Assembly: GCF_014651015.1 (NCBI RefSeq)
Contig: NZ_BMWB01000009.1
Span: 1 to 44,090 of the forward strand
Source: Streptomyces xantholiticus
GTDB lineage: Bacteria > Actinomycetota > Actinomycetes > Streptomycetales > Streptomycetaceae
DNA: 44,090 bases
Reading direction: 5' to 3'
Shown one piece after another: positions 26,774-34,308 of the stretch; position 1 is the first letter of the stretch, and every line of letters starts with the position of its first letter. Position numbers and translations under genes: made by a program. The notes below the pieces were generated by a model, which did not search any database, was not told the origin of the DNA, and saw only the letters and a program-made list of their open reading frames with translations.

Positions 26774-28069
26774 GTGGACACGATTGCCAGTCTGTTCAGT
26801 TTTATCACCACGCCTGTCTCGTGGATCATCGTCCAGTTCCACAGTCTCTACGGGGCGATCTTCGGCCCTGACACGGGATGGGCCTGGGGACTGTCCATCG
26901 TGTCGCTGGTGATCCTGATCCGGATCTGTCTGATCCCGCTCTTCGTGAAGCAGATCAAGTCGACCCGGAACATGCAGGCGCTCCAGCCGAAGATGAAGGC
27001 GATCCAGGAGCGCTACAAGAACGACAAACAGCGTCAGTCCGAAGAGATGATGAAGCTGTACAAGGAGACGGGTACCAACCCGCTCTCCTCGTGCCTTCCG
27101 ATCCTCGCGCAGTCGCCGTTCTTCTTTGCGCTGTACCACGTGCTCAGCAAGATCGCCTCGGGTGACGAGATCGGCGTTCTCAACCAGAGCCTGGTCGACA
27201 GCGCCCGACAGGCCCATATCTTCGGTGCCCCGATCGCCGCCAAGTTCATGGACGACCCGTCGAAGGTGGAGGCGCTCAATGCCTCGCTGACCGACGTGCG
27301 CATTGTCACTGCCATCATGATCATCCTGATGTCGGCGTCGCAGTTCTACACGCAGCGCCAGCTGATGCAGAAGAACGTCGACCTCACGGTCAAGACCCCG
27401 TACATGCAGCAGCAGAAGATGCTGATGTACATCTTCCCGGTCATCTTCGCCGTGATGGGCATCAACTTCCCCGTCGGTGTTCTCGTCTACTGGCTGACCA
27501 CCAACGTCTGGACCATGGGTCAGCAGATGTACGTGATCAACCAGAACCCGACGCCGGGCAGCAAGGCCCAGGACCAGTACCTGCAGCGTCTGCTCAAGAG
27601 CGTCACGGCTCACAACGAGGTCCGCTCGCGGCGCAAGCGCACCGTCGTCCAGGCGATCGTGGCCAAGGGCGCGGACCGCAACGACAACGAGCGCCGGTTC
27701 ATCTCCGGTCTCGCCAAGGCCGGCCTGGCCGCTCAGGCGGACGGCACGGTGATCAAGAGCGAGTCCGCCATGGCTGATACCGAGGGAGGCGCCGCGCAGA
27801 AGCGCCAGCAGCCCAAGCGTCAGACCAAGGCGAAGCGCCAGGCCGGTACGACCCAGACCGGTGCGGCCAAGAGCTCCGAGGACACCGGCTCCGCGTCGAA
27901 GACGTCTCTGCAGAAGGACAAGCACGCCACCGGCCGCGCTCGTGCAGGCTCGTCGCAGGGTGATGCGAAGCCGAACACCAGCGGTGGCACCACCGGTTCC
28001 GCACGCCAGCCCAAGGCGGGACAGCGCAAGGGTCCGCAGCGGCCCAAGCACCCGTCGTCCAAGAAGTAA
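26774..28069 (+). CDS. yidC: Membrane protein insertase YidC/Oxa1
   Basis: 431 residues with five membrane helices and the conserved groove Arg50 (LILIRICLIPL). The conserved CLPILAQSPFFFALYHVL segment and the last helix pair (MYIFPVIFAVMGINFPVGVLVYW) are present. No lipoprotein signal, as usual in actinobacteria. A long basic disordered tail (about 290-431, rich in Lys, Gln, Arg, Ser) follows and may contact the ribosome. GTG start at 26774 with AAGGAG eight bases upstream. It inserts and folds membrane proteins, with or without SecYEG. Confidence 0.97.
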   Translation: MDTIASLFSFITTPVSWIIVQFHSLYGAIFGPDTGWAWGLSIVSLVILIRICLIPLFVKQIKSTRNMQALQPKMKAIQERYKNDKQRQSEEMMKLYKETGTNPLSSCLPILAQSPFFFALYHVLSKIASGDEIGVLNQSLVDSARQAHIFGAPIAAKFMDDPSKVEALNASLTDVRIVTAIMIILMSASQFYTQRQLMQKNVDLTVKTPYMQQQKMLMYIFPVIFAVMGINFPVGVLVYWLTTNVWTMGQQMYVINQNPTPGSKAQDQYLQRLLKSVTAHNEVRSRRKRTVVQAIVAKGADRNDNERRFISGLAKAGLAAQADGTVIKSESAMADTEGGAAQKRQQPKRQTKAKRQAGTTQTGAAKSSEDTGSASKTSLQKDKHATGRARAGSSQGDAKPNTSGGTTGSARQPKAGQRKGPQRPKHPSSKK

Positions 28070-28083
28070 GAAGGAGTCCATCC

Positions 28084-28596
28084 GTGACGGAAGGCACCAT
28101 CTCCGCTGCCGCAGAGGGTGACGACACCCTGACCCGCCTCGAGCAGGAAGGGGAGATCGCGGCCGATTACCTCGAGGGTCTGCTGGACATCGCCGATCTC
28201 GACGGCGACATCGACATGGATGTCGAGGCCGACCGGGCCGCGGTCTCGATCATCAGCGACACGGCCAGCCGGGACCTGCAGAAGCTCGTGGGTCGGGACG
28301 GCGAGGTGCTCGAGGCACTGCAGGAGCTGACGCGCCTTGCCGTGCACAGGGAAACCGGCGACCGTAGCCGACTGATGCTCGACATCGCGGGTTTCCGGGC
28401 GAAGAAGCGCACCGAGCTCGCCGAGCTCGGCGCCAAGGCGGCGGCTGAGGTGAAGAGCTCCGGCGAGCCGGTGAAGCTCGACCCCATGACGCCCTTCGAG
28501 CGCAAGGTCGTTCACGACGCCGTCGCGGCGGCGGGTCTGCGCAGCGAGTCCGAAGGCGAGGAGCCTCAGCGCTTCGTCGTCGTGCTCCCTGCCTGA
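28084..28596 (+). CDS. jag: Jag/KhpB family RNA-binding protein (KH and R3H domains)
   Basis: 170 residues with a KH domain (about 45-105; GRDG loop 70-73) and a C-terminal R3H domain with Arg140 and His144 in DPMTPFERKVVH. The acidic N-terminus is short and lacks the long Jag_N domain. It binds RNA; in Gram-positive bacteria KhpB acts with KhpA in post-transcriptional control of cell division and length. GTG start with AAGGAG, 14 bp after yidC. Confidence 0.94.
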   Translation: MTEGTISAAAEGDDTLTRLEQEGEIAADYLEGLLDIADLDGDIDMDVEADRAAVSIISDTASRDLQKLVGRDGEVLEALQELTRLAVHRETGDRSRLMLDIAGFRAKKRTELAELGAKAAAEVKSSGEPVKLDPMTPFERKVVHDAVAAAGLRSESEGEEPQRFVVVLPA

Positions 28597-28609
28597 CCGT
28601 TTTGTTCTG

Positions 28610-28644
28610 TCGGCCCCGTCTGTTCGCAGGCGGGGCCGATCTTT
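28610..28644 (+). terminator. Terminator after jag
   Basis: TCGGCCCCG (28610-28618) pairs with CGGGGCCGA (28631-28639), extended by CTG/CAG around a TTCG tetraloop and followed by TCTTT. It ends the rpmH-jag transcript, so rsmG at 28709 likely has its own promoter. Confidence 0.9.
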
Positions 28645-28708
28645 GTCAGCCTGTTAATCAGCCACCACAGTCCACATAGCGGTAGTGGGGTACGGAAGGA
28701 CGGTCCTC

Positions 28709-29425
28709 GTGACGGAGGCAGCACAGCTTCCCCAGGCGCCGGAGGCGGCACGGAAGGTATTCGGCGAGTACTTTCCAGCGGCCGTGCGGTACGCGGAACT
28801 GCTCGCGGACGCCGGGGTCAAGCGCGGTCTGATCGGTCCTCGCGAAGTGCCGCGACTGTGGGAGCGGCATCTGCTGAACTGTGCCGTTCTCTCCGAAGTC
28901 GTGCCGGAGGGGGTCACGGTCTGCGACGTCGGCTCTGGTGCCGGGCTTCCCGGTATTCCGCTGGCCCTGGTGCGGCCCGACCTGAAGATCACGCTGTTGG
29001 AGCCGCTGCTCCGCCGGACGAACTTCCTTCAGGAAGTGGTGGAACTGCTGGGCCTGGACCACGTGACAGTGGTGCGAGGACGAGCTGAAGAGGTCCTCGG
29101 GAAGCTGCCTCCGGTGCATGTGGTGACCGCGAGAGCGGTGGCCCCGCTGGACCGGTTGGCCGGCTGGGGTGTCCCTCTGCTCCGTCCCTACGGCGAAATG
29201 CTGGCGCTCAAGGGCGATACGGCAGAGGAGGAGATCCAAGGAGCCAGGGCTGCCCTGAGCAAGTTGGGTGTTGTGGAGACCTCGGTACTTCAGGTCGGAG
29301 AAGGGATCGTCGATCCGCTGTCCACTGTTGTGCGGGTCGAGGTCGGGGAGAGCCCTGGTGGTGTGAGGTTCGCCGCAAAGCGGGCCAAGGCGGCTCGGAC
29401 GAGTCGTACGCGCCGTCGCCGCTGA
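28709..29425 (+). CDS. rsmG: 16S rRNA (guanine-N7) methyltransferase RsmG (GidB)
   Basis: 238 residues. Methylates G527 (E. coli numbering) of 16S rRNA in the 530 loop; loss gives low-level streptomycin resistance and, in S. coelicolor, antibiotic overproduction. The SAM loop CDVGSGAGLPG (72-82) and the motif TARAVAPL are present, with a basic C-terminal tail (KRAKAARTSRTRRRR). GTG 28709 is preferred, with GGAAGGA eight bases upstream; another GTG at 28685 would add eight residues. Located between jag and parA as in other streptomycetes. Confidence 0.97.
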   Translation: MTEAAQLPQAPEAARKVFGEYFPAAVRYAELLADAGVKRGLIGPREVPRLWERHLLNCAVLSEVVPEGVTVCDVGSGAGLPGIPLALVRPDLKITLLEPLLRRTNFLQEVVELLGLDHVTVVRGRAEEVLGKLPPVHVVTARAVAPLDRLAGWGVPLLRPYGEMLALKGDTAEEEIQGARAALSKLGVVETSVLQVGEGIVDPLSTVVRVEVGESPGGVRFAAKRAKAARTSRTRRRR

Positions 29426-29494
29426 GCCATACACGTAGCCATACGTACTGATTTCGGAGTGTCGTCCCGGTCTGGTCGTGCGGCTTGGGCATCG

Positions 29495-29510
29495 TGTTTC
29501 ACGTGAAACG
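29495..29510. other. parS: parS site 1
   Basis: Contains the perfect 14-bp palindrome GTTTCACGTGAAAC at 29496-29509, the Streptomyces ParB-binding site. It lies upstream of parA, 70 bp past the rsmG stop. Confidence 0.97.
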
Positions 29511-29595
29511 TCGCTCACTGCTGCAGGGAATCATCAGCCGCGGCCGTGCGGCCGCCCCGTCGAAGGGCCGCAAGCCCCTCTTGCGGGCTACGGAA

Positions 29596-29622
29596 TTGTC
29601 CACAGGTGTGGATTCGTCCACA
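29596..29622. promoter_or_regulatory. DnaA boxes in the parAB upstream region
   Basis: TTGTCCACA at 29596-29604 is a perfect DnaA box. TGTGGATTC (29607-29615) and TCGTCCACA (29614-29622) are close matches. They lie 37-63 bp upstream of the parA ATG at 29659, between two parS sites. Confidence 0.7.
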
Positions 29623-29658
29623 GAACCCCGGGCCTCGCTGGTTCACGACCCCGAAAGC

Positions 29659-30732
29659 ATGGCAGGCTCTGTTCATTGCGAGCCTGATGTCGAGGAGAGT
29701 GAATCCTTGCGGTCCGACGCCAACATCGCGGGACCGATGACCGATCCGGTCCCCGGTCCCCGTACCGAGTCCGCGGGGGAGGATGTTTCACGTGAAACAC
29801 CGCCCCCCATGGATGACACCCCCATTGGCCGCGCTGCTCAGCTGGCCGTGGAGGCACTGGGGCGTGCCGGTGAGGGGCTGCCCCGGCCTGAGCAGACACG
29901 CGTCATGGTCGTCGCCAACCAGAAGGGCGGTGTGGGAAAGACCACCACCACGGTCAACCTCGCCGCTTCGCTCGCGTTGCACGGCGCACGTGTGCTGGTG
30001 ATCGACCTGGATCCGCAGGGCAACGCCTCGACGGCTCTGGGGATCGATCACCATGCGGAAGTTCCCTCGATCTACGACGTCCTGGTGGAGAGCAAGCCTC
30101 TCTCCGAAGTGGTCCAGCCGGTCCCGGATGTCGAAGGACTCTTCTGCGCCCCCGCCACCATCGATCTCGCCGGTGCGGAGATCGAGCTGGTGTCGCTGGT
30201 GGCGCGGGAGAGCAGACTGCAGCGGGCGATCCAGGCCTACGAGCAGCCGCTGGACTACATCCTCATCGACTGTCCCCCCTCGCTCGGTCTGTTGACGGTC
30301 AATGCCCTCGTGGCCGGCGCTGAGGTACTGATCCCGATCCAGTGCGAGTACTACGCGCTGGAAGGGCTCGGGCAGCTGCTGCGTAACGTGGACCTGGTGC
30401 GCGGACACCTCAATCCCACGCTGCATGTCTCGACCATCCTGCTCACCATGTACGACGGCAGGACCAGGCTCGCCTCACAGGTCGCGGAGGAGGTGCGCAG
30501 CCACTTCGGTGAGGAGGTGCTGCGCACCAGCATTCCGCGGTCGGTACGTATCTCGGAGGCGCCGAGCTATGGGCAGACCGTACTGACCTACGATCCAGGG
30601 TCCAGTGGCTCCCTCTCTTATCTCGAGGCTGCCCGTGAGATCGCTCTGCGTGGGGTCGGTGTGCGCTATGACCCGCAGCACGCCCAGATGGGCCAGAACA
30701 GCCAGCAGAACTTGTCGGAGGGGATCCAGTGA
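29659..30732 (+). CDS. parA: Chromosome partitioning ATPase ParA
   Basis: 357 residues from this ATG. Walker-type ATPase that forms dynamic assemblies on the nucleoid and drives ParB-parS segregation; in Streptomyces it acts mainly during sporulation. The deviant Walker A KGGVGKT is at 89-95, and DLDPQGN and YILIDCPPS are also seen. The N-terminal ~80 residues are disordered. The start is uncertain: ATG 29659 matches the homologues I remember, but TTG 29707 has a much better ribosome site (GAGGAGAG seven bases upstream), and ATG 29737 is also possible. A parS site lies inside the coding region (residues 42-47, DVSRET). GTGA overlap with parB. Confidence 0.96.
   Translation: MAGSVHCEPDVEESESLRSDANIAGPMTDPVPGPRTESAGEDVSRETPPPMDDTPIGRAAQLAVEALGRAGEGLPRPEQTRVMVVANQKGGVGKTTTTVNLAASLALHGARVLVIDLDPQGNASTALGIDHHAEVPSIYDVLVESKPLSEVVQPVPDVEGLFCAPATIDLAGAEIELVSLVARESRLQRAIQAYEQPLDYILIDCPPSLGLLTVNALVAGAEVLIPIQCEYYALEGLGQLLRNVDLVRGHLNPTLHVSTILLTMYDGRTRLASQVAEEVRSHFGEEVLRTSIPRSVRISEAPSYGQTVLTYDPGSSGSLSYLEAAREIALRGVGVRYDPQHAQMGQNSQQNLSEGIQ
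29784..29799. other. parS: parS site 2 (inside parA)
   Basis: TGTTTCACGTGAAACA, a perfect 16-bp palindrome, in the disordered 5' part of parA, encoding part of D-V-S-R-E-T. Confidence 0.97.
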
Positions 30733-31817
30733 GCGAGCGACGTAGAGGATTGGGGCGTGGGCTCGGTGCGCTGATTCCTGCCGCTCCCCAGGAGAAGCAG
30801 CCGGATTCCCAGGCAGCCTCGCCGTCTCCCGTGCTGACTGCGGAACGCGGGGTGGCGGCGGCCAAGGTCGCCACCCTGCCCTCCGCGTCGGTGGCTCCCG
30901 AGGCGGCCGTTCCCGCATTCGAGGGAGAGGCTGCCGCAGTACAGCCAAGCGCCCCTGCCGGCGTCCACTTCGCCGAGGTGCCGCTCGACGCGATCACTCC
31001 GAACCCGCGTCAGCCGCGCGAGGTGTTCGATGAGGACGCCCTCGCGGAGCTCGTCACCTCCATCAAGGAAGTGGGGCTCCTCCAGCCTGTCGTCGTACGC
31101 CAGCTGGGCCAGGACCGCTACGAACTCATCATGGGTGAGCGCCGCTGGCGCGCTTGCCGAGAGGCAGGACTCGAGCGGATCCCCGCGATCGTTCGGGACA
31201 CCGACGACGAGAAGTTGCTGCTGGACGCTCTCCTGGAGAACCTGCACCGGGCCCAGTTGAACCCGTTGGAAGAGGCGGCCGCCTACGACCAGCTGCTGAA
31301 GGACTTCAACTGTACCCACGACCAGCTGGCCGATCGGATCGGCCGTTCGCGTCCACAGGTGTCCAACACGCTTCGGCTGCTGCGGCTTTCCCCGCCGGTC
31401 CAGCGTCGGGTTGCCGCAGGCGTGCTCTCCGCCGGTCACGCTCGTGCTCTGCTCTCGGTGGACGACTCGGACGAGCAGGATCGGTTGGCGCATCGGATCG
31501 TCGCGGAGGGCCTGTCGGTCCGCGCTGTCGAGGAGATCGTGACGCTGCTGAACTCGAACCCGAAAAGCGCGCCCAAGCAGAAAGGGCCCCGGGCCGGCGC
31601 ACGACTGTCTCCGGCGCTGTCGGATCTTGCCTCTCGGCTCTCCGACCGCTTCGAGACGCGGGTGAAGGTCGACCTCGGTCAGAAGAAGGGGAAGATCGTT
31701 GTCGAGTTCGCCTCGATAGATGATCTCGAGCGAATTCTCGGCACCCTGGCACCCGGCGAGGGACGTGTTCTCGAGAAGGGCCTCGGCGAGGACCCTGCCG
31801 AGGACGAGGCCCTCTGA
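30729..31817 (+). CDS. parB: Chromosome partitioning protein ParB
   Basis: 362 residues. CTP-dependent DNA clamp that loads at parS and spreads to form the segregation complex near oriC. The N-terminal CTP-binding domain (about 82-175) has the motifs GERRW (136-140) and ENLHR (170-174). A helix-turn-helix (about 195-220, HDQLADRIGRSRPQVSNTL) reads parS, and a C-terminal dimerisation domain (about 300-350) follows. The first residues SERRRGLGRGLGALIP are the usual ParA-contacting tail. GTG start with GGAGG; GTGA overlap with parA. Confidence 0.98.
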   Translation: MSERRRGLGRGLGALIPAAPQEKQPDSQAASPSPVLTAERGVAAAKVATLPSASVAPEAAVPAFEGEAAAVQPSAPAGVHFAEVPLDAITPNPRQPREVFDEDALAELVTSIKEVGLLQPVVVRQLGQDRYELIMGERRWRACREAGLERIPAIVRDTDDEKLLLDALLENLHRAQLNPLEEAAAYDQLLKDFNCTHDQLADRIGRSRPQVSNTLRLLRLSPPVQRRVAAGVLSAGHARALLSVDDSDEQDRLAHRIVAEGLSVRAVEEIVTLLNSNPKSAPKQKGPRAGARLSPALSDLASRLSDRFETRVKVDLGQKKGKIVVEFASIDDLERILGTLAPGEGRVLEKGLGEDPAEDEAL

Positions 31818-31837
31818 TCTCATCCGCTCGGCTTGTA

Positions 31838-31882
31838 AAAGGGCGGGTTGTGTTCCGGGTATCGGGACACAACCCGCCCTTT
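31838..31882 (+). terminator. parAB terminator
   Basis: A 19-bp stem: AAAGGGCGGGTTGTG (31838-31852) pairs with CACAACCCGCCCTTT (31868-31882), extended inward by four pairs including one G-U, with a 7-base loop. It is 21 bp past the parB stop and is one of the strongest hairpins in the window. Confidence 0.93.
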
Positions 31883-31978
31883 GCCTTGGTGCGCTATCCG
31901 TGCCAGGGCTGGGTGGATACGATGCGTTCTGGTATGACGCATCCACCCTTGAGCCACTTCGGAGAGAAGGCGACGGCC

Positions 31979-32236
31979 ATGCGATCGGTGAGCTGCGGCC
32001 AACTGGTGACAGCAGGCCTGGGGCTCGGGGCGGTGGGCGGCTTCGTCAGCAGCCTGCTCCTCGAGAGGAGCGCGCTGGCAATCGCTCGCAGTGCGGCAGA
32101 CGAAGGAAGTGAGGAACAGCCTTCATGGGGCGTCGGCTCGTACCGCTCACGCTGGACAACCTTTCGGACCTTCCCAAGCGCTGTCGTGCGTGTGTCTTCT
32201 GGGAACTCGACCCGGTCAGCGGTGAAGCCGCGGTAA
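31979..32236 (+). CDS. Possible small membrane ORF upstream of the GNAT gene
   Basis: An 85-codon frame starts at ATG 31979 with GGAGAGAAGG eight bases upstream and encodes MRSVSCGQLVTAGLGLG, then a hydrophobic segment to about residue 32. The first 33 codons show G/C-biased third positions typical of genes here, and the bias then fades. The frame runs 112 bp into the GNAT gene, so the end may be wrong or the ORF may be only a leader. No family recognised. Low confidence. Confidence 0.25.
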   Translation: MRSVSCGQLVTAGLGLGAVGGFVSSLLLERSALAIARSAADEGSEEQPSWGVGSYRSRWTTFRTFPSAVVRVSSGNSTRSAVKPR

Positions 32237-32742
32237 AGGCCGGGACCCCCGAACTCGAGAAGGAGGCCTGGATCTCGGCCGTGCTCCTCGAGTGGGGCTC
32301 CTGCGGTCGGGTGGTCTACGTCGACGACGTGCCCGTCGGCTTCGTTCTCTATGCCCCGCCTGCCTATGTGCCCCGTTCGATGGCATTCCCCACGAGTCCC
32401 GTGGCTGCGGACGCGGTGCAATTGATGACTGCCTGGATCATGCCGGGCTATCAGGGGCAAGGGCTGGGCAGGGTCATCGTGCAGACCGTCGCCAAGGACC
32501 TGCTGCGTCGCGGGTTCCGGGCCATCGAGGCCTTCGGCGACGCACGGTGGAAGGAACCGGCCTGCGTGCTGCCGGCCGACCACCTTCTCGCGGTCGGCTT
32601 CAAGACCGTGCGGCCGCATCCCACGTATCCACGCTTGCGCTTGGAGCTGCGGACGACGCTCTCCTGGAAAGAAGACGTGGAGCTTGCTCTGGACCGTCTC
32701 CTGGGAGCTGTGCAGAAGGAGCCCGCGCTGCGACCGCTCTGA
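32125..32742 (+). CDS. GNAT family N-acetyltransferase
   Basis: 205 residues. Acetyl-CoA binding motif A is seen as TAWIMPGYQGQGLGRVIVQ (Q/R-x-x-G-x-G/A core PGYQGQGLG). The N-terminus MGRRLVPLTLDNLSDLPKRC is conserved in Streptomyces. The acceptor is unknown. ATG at 32125 with GAGGAA eight bases upstream. It always sits between parB and trxA in this genus, but a link to segregation is not established. Confidence 0.93.
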   Translation: MGRRLVPLTLDNLSDLPKRCRACVFWELDPVSGEAAVKAGTPELEKEAWISAVLLEWGSCGRVVYVDDVPVGFVLYAPPAYVPRSMAFPTSPVAADAVQLMTAWIMPGYQGQGLGRVIVQTVAKDLLRRGFRAIEAFGDARWKEPACVLPADHLLAVGFKTVRPHPTYPRLRLELRTTLSWKEDVELALDRLLGAVQKEPALRPL

Positions 32743-32751
32743 CCACTGAGT

Positions 32752-32789
32752 ACGAATGGGCCCGTCCCCAAGGGGACGGGCCCATTCGT
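32752..32789. terminator. Bidirectional terminator next to parS site 3
   Basis: An 18-bp perfect stem: ACGAATGGGCCCGTCCCC (32752-32769), a 2-base AA loop, and GGGGACGGGCCCATTCGT (32772-32789). It lies between the convergent GNAT (stop 32742) and trxA (stop 32817) genes. Its last base is the first base of parS site 3. Confidence 0.93.
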
Positions 32790-32804
32790 GTTTCACGTGA
32801 AACA
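32789..32804. other. parS: parS site 3
   Basis: TGTTTCACGTGAAACA, perfect, in the GNAT-trxA intergenic gap, overlapping the base of the terminator stem by one base. Confidence 0.97.
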
Positions 32805-32816
32805 GCGGCGTGGTGC

Positions 32817-33149
32817 TTACTCGCCGATGAAGCTCTCGAGGTCGCGCACGATCGCGGCCTTCGGCTTGGCGCCGACGATGGTCTTGGCGACCTCACCGTT
32901 CTGGTAGACGTTCAGAGTCGGGATCGACATGACGCCGTACTTGGCCGCCGTGGCCGGGTTCTCGTCGATGTTGAGCTTCACAACCTGGATCTTGTCGCCG
33001 TGCTCGGCCGCGATGGCCTCGAGGGACGGCGCGATCTGGCGGCAAGGGCCGCACCAGGCGGCCCAGAAGTCCACCAGTACGGGCTTGTCGCTCTTGAGGA
33101 CGTCCTCCTCGAAGGAGTCATCGGTCACGTTCTTCAGGGCGCCGGCCAC
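32817..33149 (-). CDS. trxA: Thioredoxin
   Basis: 110 residues with the active site WCGPC (Cys33, Cys36), the cis-Pro segment SIPTL and typical length. It reduces cytoplasmic disulfides using electrons from TrxB encoded just upstream. GTG start at 33147-33149 with a perfect AGGAGG. 50 bp separate it from trxB, so they are co-transcribed. In Streptomyces trx genes are commonly under SigR; no SigR promoter was located here. Confidence 0.98.
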   Translation of the reverse strand: MAGALKNVTDDSFEEDVLKSDKPVLVDFWAAWCGPCRQIAPSLEAIAAEHGDKIQVVKLNIDENPATAAKYGVMSIPTLNVYQNGEVAKTIVGAKPKAAIVRDLESFIGE

Positions 33150-33199
33150 GGCGGCCTCCTAACTTTCTGCGGGGTGTGAGGGGAGTGGTTTCCAGGGGG

Positions 33200-34174
33200 T
33201 CAGACCACGGGGGTCTTCTCCGGCTCGGCCGCCTTTTCGCTGTCCGAGAGGGCGGCGAGATAGCGCTCAGCGTCCAGGGCCGCGGCGCAGCCGGTGCCGG
33301 CGGCGGTGATGGCCTGACGGTAGGTGTGGTCGACCACGTCACCAGCGGCGAAGACTCCAGTGACATTGGTGCGGGTCGAGGGGGCATCGACCTTGAGGTA
33401 GCCCTCGCCGTCCAGCTCGAGCTGACCCTTGAACAGCTCGGTCCGGGGGTCGTGGCCCACCGCGATGAACAGGCCCGTCACCGCAAGCGGGGACTTCTCA
33501 GCCGTCTTCGTGTTGTTCAGCGTCAGTCCCGAAAGCTTCTGATCGCCGTGGATCGCCGCGACCTCGCTGTCCCAGGCGAAGGAGATCTTCGGGTCGGCGA
33601 AGGCACGCTCCTGCATCGCCTTGGAGGCACGCAGGGTGTCGCGGCGGTGGATGATGGTGACGGACTTGGCGAAGCGGGAGAGGAAAGTGGCTTCCTCCAT
33701 CGCCGTGTCGCCACCGCCGACGACGGCGATGTCCTGGTCCTTGAAGAAGAAGCCGTCACAGGTGGCGCACCAGGAGACCCCGCGGCCGGAGAGCGCGTCC
33801 TCACTGGGCAGGCCGAGCTTACGGTGCTGGGAGCCGGTGGTGACGATCACGGCCTTGGCGCGGTAGACGGTGCCGGCGGTGTCGGTCACGGTCTTGATGT
33901 CCCCAGTGAGGTCGACGGACACAATGTCGTCGGGGACGAGCTCGGCGCCGAAGCGCTCCGCCTGGGCGCGCATGTTGTCCATGAGGTCAGGCCCCATGAT
34001 GCCGTCACGGAAGCCCGGGAAGTTCTCCACATCGGTCGTGTTCATCAGCGCACCGCCGGCGGTGACAGCGCCCTCGAACACCAGCGGCTGCAGCGATGCC
34101 CGCGCGGTGTAGAGCGCGGCTGTATAGCCCGCGGGCCCGGAGCCGATGATGATCACGTTACGGACGTCGCTCAC
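33200..34174 (-). CDS. trxB: Thioredoxin reductase (NADPH)
   Basis: 324 residues. FAD site GSGPAGYTAA (11-20), redox pair Cys136 and Cys139 in WCATC, NADPH site GGGDTAMEEA, and a second FAD segment GVFAAGDVVDHTYRQA. Transfers electrons from NADPH to thioredoxin. GTG start at 34172-34174 with GAGGAAG. 134 bp separate it from rsmA upstream, room for its own promoter. Confidence 0.98.
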   Translation of the reverse strand: MSDVRNVIIIGSGPAGYTAALYTARASLQPLVFEGAVTAGGALMNTTDVENFPGFRDGIMGPDLMDNMRAQAERFGAELVPDDIVSVDLTGDIKTVTDTAGTVYRAKAVIVTTGSQHRKLGLPSEDALSGRGVSWCATCDGFFFKDQDIAVVGGGDTAMEEATFLSRFAKSVTIIHRRDTLRASKAMQERAFADPKISFAWDSEVAAIHGDQKLSGLTLNNTKTAEKSPLAVTGLFIAVGHDPRTELFKGQLELDGEGYLKVDAPSTRTNVTGVFAAGDVVDHTYRQAITAAGTGCAAALDAERYLAALSDSEKAAEPEKTPVV

Positions 34175-34308
34175 GGGTTTCTTCCTCGTCTCTGCAGACT
34201 GCCTACTGCCTACGGGGCGGGTTCATGGACTCTCACCCCACCCAACGGATCCTACGGGGCGTGCATTCCCGTGGAGCCGGAGCGGCACCGGCGATGTCTC
34301 GCAGGATC

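Noticed and set aside
29485..29658. In-frame upstream extension of parA beginning at 29485
   Set aside because: It would encode parS site 1 and the DnaA boxes, lacks a ribosome site, and is not part of known ParA proteins.
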